The notes under the pieces: generated by a model
Told to the model about the DNA's origin: nothing
What the model saw: only the letters and a program-made list of their open reading frames with translations
The model's database searches: none
Source: Dicyema japonicum
Lineage: Eukaryota; Dicyemida; Rhombozoa; Dicyemidae
Assembly (NCBI GenBank): GCA_011109175.1
Contig: RDEW01000043.1
Span: forward strand, 1 to 64,000
Direction of reading: 5' to 3'
DNA: 64,000 nt
Shown here: piece by piece, positions 55,256-64,000 of the stretch
Layout of the letters: every line of letters starts with the position of its first letter
Numbering within the stretch: the stretch's first letter is position 1
Made by a program: the position numbers and the translations under genes

Positions 55256-55716
55256 TTAATAATAATCATAATAATATGGATCATAGTAGAAAGGGGCGTA
55301 CCAATCATTATTAGCCCAATAATCAAAGTCAGATATTTTGTCATAAATTACATTGTACATTGGGGATACATTTGCTCCACTCTTCCAAACATTGCATTAA
55401 AATTATCATTTACTCTTTCAAAATAAGGATTTAAGTCAATCGTTTCTTTTATCCCTTCATTTCGAGGATTGACAGAGTCAACAATAAATTGATATGTGTT
55501 TTTTCTGACTCTCTTCAGAATTGCGGGGGCATTATAGTATGTTCTTAGGGACCTGTTTAGTTTGTCCACATTCATTGTTGGGTTTGACTTTTCTATTCCC
55601 CACAATCTGGATAATTCAGTAATATTTGATATTTTAAATGTATTAACTGCCACCCATTCCACACAGGATTGTTTTCTGATAATAATCTGTGAATAAATTT
55701 GTGAAGTAGAGACTTA
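55256..55716 (-). CDS. ETS-domain transcription factor
   Basis: The minus frame from about 55716 reads IIRKQSCVEWVAVNTFKISN, ITELSRLWGIEKSNPTMNVD and KLNRSLRTYYNAPAILKRVR, then KNTYQFIVDS. This is the ETS winged helix from the end of helix 1 to strand 4. DNA-contacting helix 3 is MNVDKLNRSLRTYY, where most ETS proteins have MNYDKLSRALRYYY. A possible 32-nt intron precedes it and the first helix (LWQFL) was not found with confidence. In the raw frame the protein stops at 55348. If one C is missing in the CCCC run at about 55366 it continues into an aromatic tail (DYWANNDWYAPFYYDPYYYD) ending at 55256. ETS factors bind GGA(A/T). Paralogue group cannot be decided. Confidence 0.87.
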
Positions 55717-56195
55717 ACCATAACCGCAAAATCAATAAATCGATAATTTTAAACATTTATTTAATTATTAATAAATAATAATAATAATTAAATAATTAAA
55801 TATAATTATATTAATTTAACATAGTTTTTATTAATTATAAACAATTCATTGGACCATGCATCACTTATGCATGTGGTATATTGGGTTCACTTATCTCTTG
55901 AACGAATGTTGGAGAAGAGCCTCCAAAATTACGGAACGCTAGATCTCTGGAGAACTCCAGCCACTAATGCCTCTTGAAGCCTTGATGAGAATGAACCACG
56001 GAACGCACCGTCGTGACTGCGAAGGTTCAGTCACTCGACCGATACGCGCTTGTGTGGGAACGAGGGAGGAGCATTGGGCCAAGATGAGGTCCCTGCTAGA
56101 GCGTGCTGGGATAACGTGATTAGTTAGTTTATGTAACCGTGGTCTCTGGTGTTATCATTATTATTAATTAAAATATCCAAGTTATCAACTTGTTG
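55717..56195. other. AT-rich spacer and LINE 3' flank words
   Basis: 55740-55850 is low-complexity AT. 56040-56150 (GAGGAGCATTGGGC..AAGATGAGGTC..GGGATAACGTGATTAGTTAG) resembles a LINE terminus near 26165-26250. Confidence 0.45.
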
Positions 56196-56215
56196 GATGA
56201 CTCCTCACTAAAGAC

Positions 56216-56625
56216 TTGCAGAAGCTGAATGTTATACTCGCGACTGTGGAGTATGCTTCCGTTGCATGGAGATTCGCGTTATTAGAGACTACGCTCCACA
56301 AAGTCAATTCAATTTACCGGAAAACTATATTTATGATGGGCCCTCACTCTGGATCAACGGTTAACCCCCACTCACGGAAGCTGCGACTCGTAGTCGCGGA
56401 ACCGGATTCCTTCGGGTCTGTAAGGAGGGTGGAAACCCGCTTAGCTATCCTTCTCCAAGACAAAAGAAAGTCGATTGGTTAGGAAGTTCTTTTTTCCAAT
56501 CGGATTCTTATTGCAGGGATGAGAGAAGGCTCTTTCGCACGGAGTGGGAACAATGGGAGACCACAGACGTTGGATGGCTCGTTTGATTGCGGGAACAGGG
56601 ATTACCTAACTCTCTGACGTTTTTT
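56216..56625 (+). pseudogene. LINE C-terminal fragment, paired with 23340-23600
   Basis: VEYASVAWRFALLETTLHKV, SVRRVETRLAILLQDKRKSI, stop, then words GACCACAGACGTTGGATGG..GATTGCGGG shared with 23500-23575. Family B-like ending. Confidence 0.6.
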
Positions 56626-56679
56626 TGTCTTTCTTTCTCGGTGATCCCGGGGTTCTAATAAATAAATGAGTATTTGACA

Positions 56680-57580
56680 AATCTCTAATGATGTCTTTGT
56701 CATTATGAAAACTCTTTTCCCGAAGAATGAGTGATGTCTGCGACGGTAGGCCATGTGATGAAAATGGAAGAGGGTGACCTACTTCTCCACCTCGCTTCGG
56801 AACCAGAACCCTGTAATGGTTTATTGGAGGATGGATTTGATCTGCACAAGCAAACGGTCTCCCTTGGATTCCTTCTGGTCTCTGAAAAATAAAAAAGGAG
56901 AGGAAATAAATATCTTTAACCAAATTGACTATATTTTATATAGTCAGGCGTTCAAAAGGTTACTAATTGACTCCCATTCATTTGGAGGAATATTGACGAA
57001 TAGCCTCATATCATGTGGAAGAAGATCACGATTGATTAACAACAGAGCGCCCCGACTCAGTTAGCAAAAAATCCTTTATGTTCAACGAAATATTCAAGAT
57101 TCATTGTCCAGCTGACATTTCAACGGGAATATTACTGCCTGTACAAAACCCCCTTAAAGTTGCAGGCTCTCAAGAATCTGAGGCCCATAGTTCAATTAAC
57201 GTGTCTGCGAAAAAACTTATCTCTGAGTCGAATATAAAGTTCTGTTGACCGGTACTCATCGGCGAGTCAAACTGGATTTAGACGAGGAAGGTCTACCTTT
57301 GATATAGTTTGGAGCCATCGTTGGCTTATGTCTATCTGTCAAAGGGTCAGAAAAATGAGGTACATTCTGGGAGTTGACTTGTCGAAGCCTTTCGCCTTTA
57401 TTTGCAGAAATAAAATACTGCTTGTTCTCAAGGACATTATTGACTAAGACTTCCTAAGGATTATAAATCTTTGATGCAGGTACTTGTCTGATGGTGAAGC
57501 TGGGTAAAAGTTATTCAGAAACGTTCACAACCAGTATTGGTACTTCTGAAGAGATTTTCACAAAAGGTTTTTTTATAATT
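56680..57580 (+). pseudogene. LINE endonuclease end and RT fingers/palm (first part)
   Basis: IFNQIDYILYSQAFKRLLID is the endonuclease C-terminus; further on NLRPI-like, SASQTGFRRGRSTFDIVW, MRYILGVDLSKPFAFICRNK (RT motif A, D.SK.F) and RYLSDGEA. Coding breaks off at about 57575 after a SEEIFTKG word. Confidence 0.7.
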
Positions 57581-57639
57581 ATAATTTTAGAAAAGAAAAT
57601 ATGATGAAAGCTACCTCTCATATGGGTTTTTTCAGAACT

Positions 57640-58197
<558 letters not shown>

Positions 58198-58198
<1 letters not shown>

Positions 58199-58880
58199 CT
58201 AGGTAAACTAATCTATGCTGATGATATAGATTTTGTGTCCGACCACGTGGAGTTAATTCAGTCGTGGATAAAGCCGGACATATTTGGACGAATTGTCATT
58301 GAAATTTAACAAAGAAAAAAATAACTTCACGTCGATTGAACGGATTGATGAAAAGTGGAGGTTCATATAAAAATCGGCTCGCTTCTGGGAGATGCTAAAC
58401 ACATTACTCGCAGAAAAATGCTGAAATCTTGTGAATGAAAAAAGTGGCATCCTGTGATGTGGACTATTTGGACCCTCAGAAAGAACGTTTCTCAGAATCT
58501 CCGGATCTATTTAATGCGTTTGTAAAACCAATCCTACTGTACAAATTAGGAACCTGAGGAACGTCGAAAGCAGATCCTAACAGACTTGACGGATACCACT
58601 GAAATCAGCTGAGAAAAACAGTAGGCATCTACTGACCGGAGAAATTAAAAACATGACTCGAGCTACGTAAATGCGGGCCCTTTCAATCAGCAGTCATCAA
58701 GACTCTCCGGAACTTTTTCGGTTTGTGACATTCAACTATCTCAAGGACATTGTCGAGTGGGTTAACTACGCAATCATCTGCCTAACACGAGAATGTAGAA
58801 AGTAGGAGGCATACTGAGAGGAATACCAGAGAATTTGAGAACTCTACTGAGAGAGGTTGGGATCACCTAATTACGCGATT
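58198..58880 (+). pseudogene. LINE RT, second part after the hAT insert
   Basis: KLIYADDIDFVSDHVELIQS gives the catalytic YADD directly after the hAT end. In changing frames follow IGSLLGDAKHITRRKMLK, a FVKPI-like word and finally ENLRTLLREVGIT with stop at about 58871. Confidence 0.7.
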
Positions 58881-59178
58881 TTCTCTAAAGTGACTCTTGG
58901 TATTTTAATAATAAAAGTGTCACCTACCAATCCACATTCACTTATTGATTTTGACCGAGAATATAATAAGTGTCCAATCTTCCTGGGAGATACATATATT
59001 TTTATGTTACTCTAAGTCTACGATATGCCATAGTTATGTACGAAGTATATGGTTTTAAATCCCGCCAAAAATTCAAATAACTCGGGGGATCATCTGTCAG
59101 AAGCTCTACGTATGATACTTAATATGACTCTGTATGGTCCTAATAATTTCCAATAATTAACTGAATTTTAATATTTTT
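58881..59178. other. Short spacer, no gene recognised
   Basis: LINE 3' flank and the 3' flank of innexin B; AT-rich. Confidence 0.5.
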
Positions 59179-60368
59179 TTATTCCCAAACTGAGAAAATC
59201 AAGTAATTTTTATACAAAGAATTGATAATGTCGGTTGTGATGAATTCATCAAAATTATGAGATATTAGCATAATCACAAAGACGATATCCGATTTTAAGT
59301 AATTTTGTGTAAAGTCCCTTACTAATTCGGGGCTATTTGGATCCCCTAAAAGATGTTCAGAGATCTGCTTTCTTATATAATTAACTTTCGCTTCTCCACT
59401 CAAAAATACTCTCAACCACTTCACGGAGCTGGCCATGTTGAGACATAATAGTAGAATCAGCCAAATCCAATAAACCACAAATATGACTTCCAAAATTAGA
59501 TTTATGGACAGGACACACTGGACACTGTAATTGTGTCCTAGAATCATATTTCCGAATTCTTTGACGTTAAAATCACATAAAACAACACGTGGAAAATAAT
59601 GGGAAGATTCTGTCCGATTATTTGTGATCAGTCCACGTGCAATCTTGTGTCCAAAATAAGTGATGCGACCATTAGAGAACAGAATATCGATAAATATGAT
59701 TTGAAAAACCACGTTGGCGATGTATAATACTTTGGATGTGATGTACATTATGGATATGTAGTCCCCGTCTTTATTTTCGTCACAGATCCCCATAATTTGG
59801 AGGATTATTGTGATAATCTTGCATTTAAACGGATTCTCATTCAGATAGAGATCCCTCACTTTCAATATTCGGCGAAAGTATCTGACTATAACATTAATAC
59901 TGATTTTTCTGATCTGCAAATTTGAGGATTTGTTGTGATTCGCAACGTGGCTGAACACATTCCCGATGTTAATGCTCAAACTTCTTCTAGAATTCCAAAA
60001 AATCAAAGGAATTTGGCCTAAAAATCCGAATACCATGAATAATAGTGGAATATAGGGATAATAACGGAGCTGGTGTTTAACTTGGTGTGATTCGGGGATA
60101 TTTCTATCCATGGGGACGTAGTATGTTCCATGAATGTAACAAATTGAATTTATGTAGAGAGTATAAGAATCTAAAGTAGTTAAAACGTCGTACTGTGGTA
60201 ATTCTTAGGGGCTATGCACTCTATAGGTGATCCTGTCAACTGTCTTGTAGTGACTACAGAGAAGAACAGAATGAGTAGATAAAAGGTGGTTGAGTGATTA
60301 AGCTTGTCAACAAAGTCGTCCTCTGAATTGGAGTAGAATGCCTGGTTGATAATTTCAGCGAAATCCAT
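59179..60368 (-). CDS. Innexin B (divergent gap-junction channel subunit)
   Basis: Starts MDFAEIINQAF at 60368. DDFVDKLNHSTTFYLLILFF is followed by RQLTGSPIECIAPKNYH. A 23-nt intron (about 60172-60194) leads to SYTLYINSICYIHGTYYVPM and HQVKHQLRYYPYIPLLFMVF (TM2). The canonical innexin YYQWVP is here YYPYIP. Then IMYITSKVLYIANVVFQIIF (TM3), FPRVVLCDFNVKEFGNM, YSVQCVLSINLILEVIFVVY (TM4) and a C-terminus with VRDFTQNYLKSDIVFVIMLI ending at 59179. 388 codons; two extracellular Cys per loop. Frame is clean. It differs strongly from innexin A, so the two are old paralogues. Members form channels between cells. Confidence 0.93.
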
Positions 60369-61384
60369 TTGTATTTAAACAGTCGAATTTTATTATATAT
60401 CGTTGATTTATAGAAAATTTAATAAATATATTTAATTTACCAAAAAACTTAAAATTGAAGTGATTTTTAAAAAATTTAATTAAAATCATAAATTAAAATA
60501 TGCGATTAGTCTATTATGTGATTTTATACAGATTGCTTTCGTACGTGCTTGTAGTTTCTGTGGATCGTCGACTGTCGGCCTGAGTGCCTAAAAGTAGCCC
60601 GAATCAACGAATCAATCTGATAATATTTTAGTGATACAGCAATCACACGTGTCATCTTCAATTATTGGCCATCTCAAACATAAGGGTACATCATGTTTTG
60701 GAGAATACAAGCATAATACTTTAGTGTGTTCTCGGTGATTTTAAATTTCGATATTTTTTAATTTAATTAAAAAATTATTTCTTTAAATTTAAAAAGTGAA
60801 AGTGTTTAGATTTAATAGAAAAAATAACAATAAAATATTACATAATTAATGCGGTAAGAAATTTACAGTGAAATACAATAATAATGAATAATATCTCTTC
60901 CATCGAGGAGTAATAATGTTTCCATTACTCATCTCATCTTACATCACTCTTGACTTTCTGATGTATAACGGAAATAGTAGACTTTTACATCACTCCCGAC
61001 TTTCTGATTTACTACATTGTACTAATTTTCACTAAAAATAGAGAGAAAAAATTATTTTACTATTTGTTAAAAAATGTCCTATTCGATCACAATTCCCGTG
61101 GAGACCTAAATCACAACGCTTGACACGTAAAACTTTTATTTATCCAAAATTTGAGTAACAAGAAAAACGTGTACAGAATCAAGAATTTCTTTAACTATAT
61201 TTAGCAAGTTCTGTCAAATTTGGACAAACGGAATTCGATTCGAGTAAATCTAGATTCCAGAACTTTTTAATTCCGCATAAATCGTTACTGAAATACAATT
61301 ATTAAATTTTGCATAAAAGAAAGTAAAACGATATCAAATACCCTTTAAAAAAGTTTTGTGAACTTTAATGTTAAACTTTTTTTT
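60369..61384. other. AT-rich upstream region of innexin B, no gene recognised
   Basis: Long AT-rich DNA. CATCACTC.TGACTTTCTGAT occurs twice (about 60943 and 60988) and GATGTA/TACATC words cluster. No coding frame. Confidence 0.5.
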
Positions 61385-61692
61385 AATAGCCTTTTCACGA
61401 GAGCCATAATATTTATAGCTCCGCATAGGCAGGACACACACTTTATTTAAGTAAAGAACAGTTAATTTTAACTAATCGCAGAACCAAGGAATGATCTTCA
61501 CTTCTTTTTTCATTTTCTTGTGTGTGGGTCCTTTCTAGACAATCCAGTTCCGCAGTGAGTATCCACTGATGACGGCGTCACTCGTCAAACCCTTTTAGCA
61601 TCGTAGATGCGTGGAACCTTCAACCAGGTAAACAGCAGCGAGAATCGAACCCGTAACATAAGTCACTTTAGCCCGACACCTAACCACTACAC
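61385..61692 (-). mobile_element. tRNA-derived SINE, full length
   Basis: Reading the minus strand: TAGTGGTTAGGTGTCGGGCT (A-box side), GGGTTCGATTCTCGCTGCTG (B-box), GGTTGAAGGTTCCACGCATC, GTTTGACGAGTGACGCCGTC, CACTGCGGAACTGGATTGTC, GAAGTGAAGATCATTCCTTG, TTAACTGTTCTTTACTTAAA, GCGGAGCTATAAATATTATG, GCTCTCGTGAAAAGGCTATT. All modules are present in order, the best full copy. Confidence 0.88.
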
Positions 61693-61699
61693 AATGTTA

Positions 61700-63310
61700 A
61701 ACTTATGCAAAGAAAATCATATTCCCTCTCAGGATGGCAAGCGAGATTCGCTCAAACAACCAGCAGCGCTCACGAGTCTCCTGATGTGTGTCATTCCACG
61801 CTCAAACAACCAGCAGCGCTCATACGGACGTATTTATCATCCAGGAAGGTACCCAGAACTCCATTGGGAATGGCGTTGAGCCAAGCACCGCTCTCGAAAG
61901 ACGTCCCGACAACAAACAGACACGGCAATATGTCTAGATGACACCAGCAAATCTTTGAAAGAATTCCAGCATATAGCATCGTCCAGGCCCTGCTGAGAGA
62001 ATGAGGAAGGCAGAGAAAGCTGATAAGTGAGGCTCTAGGCCTTACGAGCATGGCCGGTGTCCTAGTCAATAAAGAATTCAGTAGAGAATGTAGAATCTTC
62101 TTGACATGGGTGTTACAGGCAATTACCGATGATAGATATGAAGGGAGAGAAAGGTCCACAGGGTTGCGAATTCCAAGTCCTCCGAGTCTCACTGGCAGCG
62201 TGGCTCGCTTCCATTAGTAATCCTCGAACCGAACGTTGAAGATACGTTCCGCTGTCGTACGGAAGATCCCGTTAATCTGTGCGAGTTGGTCACACTGGGT
62301 GAAATAGGGAGCAGGCTGTATGACTGATTCACAAATTCAAAAATATTAGGGCATCTCTCAACACACGCTCCAGGATATTGTCTCTTCTTAGACTATTGAA
62401 GGCGTTCTTGATGTCCAGTTTGACCAGGACATGTCCCCGGGAATCTTCTATACTGCGGTTTATGGATGTCCTCACTGAATGGACAGCGGCCTCGCATCCC
62501 AAGTGAATATCGACGCCTACTTGAGGGGGTTCAAGATTTTTGTGAAGAGTGGAATAGATTATCTGGGGAAATTTTAGCAGCCAGTTTTCTGAAGACAAAC
62601 CCGACCGCAATTGGTCGTACTCCTCTGCCCTTCATATCAAGGCTATCAAATTGGCGGATAACTTCGCGAAGAACTCCAAACAGGATCCGGTTCATAAGTG
62701 AAGTAATTGAATTCGTAGGACGAAATCCCTGGTCTCCTAAGGACAAAGAGGTTTGATCCTTCAGGTAGTCAGGTCTCATTCCGTCGAGCCCGCCACTGCT
62801 ACTAGGGGCAAAATTCCGTATTGCGAAGGGAACTTCATCGTTTGATGCAGTCAGGGGACTCACTCCGGATGGGGGAGCGACTTGGACGTAGTTTGAGGTG
62901 GCAAAGGTTGTTCAGTAAAATATTTAGGCGTCGGAGTCGGTTTTCGCGGTCCACTTGAGGAAAGTTCCCTGATGGCTGCGCGGGTAGCACCTTTGATTAA
63001 CTTCGACCGAAGTTCTTGAGACGGAGCACTTCGACTTCTCGTTCTGACCACGTGTCTCCCTCGTATGGTTAGAAGCCATGACAACTGGGATGTGATACCT
63101 CCCAAAAAAGAACGAATGTTGGTCCTCATGGTGGTAGCGAGAGACTCCTTTCCGTGACCATCTCGATCAAGTCCCAGTGCGGAAGGCACAAAACTGAATA
63201 AGCACTCCCAATCATGTACTGCGTTAGTCCGGAGAGCATCTTCAATCGTTTCTGAAAGAGCCTCCGCAGCGACAGGTCGTATGGCCTTGGGAATCCTCAC
63301 AGGGATAGTC
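61700..63310 (-). pseudogene. Family C retroelement, internally deleted long copy
   Basis: On the minus strand from 63300: a 146-codon frame (RSKLIKGATRAAIRELSSSG), then FAIRNFAPSSSGGLDGMRPD (RT motif 1), RGVRPIAVGFVFRKLAAKI, LEPPQVGVDIHLGCEAAVHS, HVLVKLDIKNAFNSLRRDNI (motif A). The palm with the YADD box is missing between about 62312 and 62240. It resumes with RLGGLGIRNPVDLSLPSYLS, GAWLNAIPNGVLGTFLDD and ends near 61730 with partial ERISLAI-type words duplicated (CTCAAACAACCAGCAGCGCTCA at 61753 and 61801). Confidence 0.8.
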
Positions 63311-63456
63311 CGTGAAAAACATAATTCAGAGAGTAGGCGTAGGAACGTTTCAGGTCCGTGGTTGATGACAATTAACGGTATAACTTAAGTTTTTGAAAAT
63401 AAATTGTCCTAAAATGATTTGTCCTATTATCCTCTTAAGATGTCCTAATTGTACTA
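63311..63456. other. Spacer with TTGTCCTA words
   Basis: ATTGTCCTAAAATGATTTGTCCTATTATCC..TGTCCTAATTG repeats a short word three times. Nothing else. Confidence 0.4.
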
Positions 63457-64000
63457 CAGTCAAGTCCCAAATTGGCCCAAAATTGTTCCTGAACTATTTT
63501 TGGCCAATTTGGGAATTTAAAAAAAATTATTTAAAAAACCATTTTTTTAAATATTATGTTTATAAAAAATAATCAGTTTATAAGCCCTGGACGGAGTCAG
63601 TTTATAATAAAGCCCTGTCTCGTCCATATTGTAAATTTCACCTTTATAATGTTTGGAAATTTTTAAAAGTGATCTCAGATCCTTCTAGATCAGGTTGTTT
63701 TCTAGTTATCATTTCCCCATGTAATTTATGCATTCGAAAACCATGTCTTTTTTGAATCTTGTAAGAAATCCTTTAGAATTATTGAAATCACTAATTGATA
63801 ACTTTCAGCAATATTTTGTAGTTTTTTGATATTAGTGCATCATTTAACAAAGCATCTAACATGAAACAAATTAAAAATACCCTTAGATTCCAACAAATCC
63901 ATCCATTCTAATAGCTCAGTAGCAAGTTGCCGAGGAAGCTGATATAATAATTGTCAACGAACCGAAAGATGAAGTCAAATGAGAATACGGAACTCTCGGG
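63457..64000 (-). pseudogene. Pogo/Tigger-like DNA transposon with terminal repeat and DDE_1 relic
   Basis: TACAGTCAAGTCCCAAATTG (63457 on) is a pogo-type terminal repeat after a TA, with an echo GGCCAATTTGGGAA at 63508. Minus-strand coding further right: FLTRFKKRHGFRMHKLHGE (CENP-B-type helix-turn-helix) and EIYNMDETGLYYKLTPSRAY, carrying the first catalytic Asp of DDE_1 (N.DETGL). The right end lies beyond the window. Confidence 0.75.

Noticed and set aside
55147-55344. Hydrophobic 65-codon minus-strand frame after the ETS stop as a membrane peptide
   Set aside because: The frame that continues the ETS protein with one added C gives a more protein-like tail; the hydrophobic frame is likely its shadow in AT-rich DNA.

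Overview
The window looks like nuclear DNA from a small, AT-rich metazoan genome. Animal-specific genes are present: two innexins, a Numb-like PTB protein, an ETS factor and a lunapark. Almost every recognisable host gene is interrupted by extremely short introns, mostly 20-31 nt with GT/AG ends. Introns this short in conserved animal genes are known from dicyemid mesozoans, so a dicyemid (Dicyema-like) parasite is my best inference. No rRNA or mitochondrial marker is present to prove it.

Host genes, left to right: GLRX5 (+, 1.6-2.0 kb); class-2 P4-ATPase ATP9 (+, 2.9-6.5); DSCC1 (-, 7.5-8.8); CDC37 (-, 9.5-10.8); LNPK/lunapark (-, 12.6-14.1); pyrimidine 5'-nucleotidase NT5C3 (-, 19.6-20.6); IMMP1L-like inner-membrane peptidase (-, 22.7-23.2); Numb-like PTB protein (-, 24.6-25.4); casein kinase 1 (+, 34.2-35.1, intronless); a broken CXXC zinc-finger fragment (+, 37.2-37.8); innexin A (+, 46.1-47.4); ETS-domain factor (-, 55.3-55.7); innexin B (-, 59.2-60.4). 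They do not form a pathway or operon; each stands alone as a compact island.

Most of the rest is transposon debris. It includes at least five types of non-LTR retrotransposon: (A) RTE-like with a WRLFG / LKTGDDLDELR C-terminus; (B) elements ending in 'GIT*'; (C) elements whose C-terminus reads ERISLAI..RGN; (D) one nearly intact R2-like element with a restriction-like endonuclease at 39.8-43.1 kb; (E) a CCHC-gag / endonuclease / RT element at 50.3-54.0 kb. There is also a tRNA-derived SINE in about eight pieces, hAT pieces with GAACCACTG-type ends, a pogo/Tigger-like element at the right edge, an integrase relic and a Tc1/IS630-like relic. The SINE shares its 3' tail with the RTE-like LINE, which points to a LINE-SINE partnership.

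Several well-conserved host genes (ATP9, CK1, innexin A, ETS, IMMP1L, NT5C3) are readable end to end only if single bases are gained or lost. Many of these sites lie in C, G or T runs, which suggests base-calling errors in the assembly rather than mass pseudogenisation. All identifications come from reading the sequence and recalling family motifs; no database search was run.
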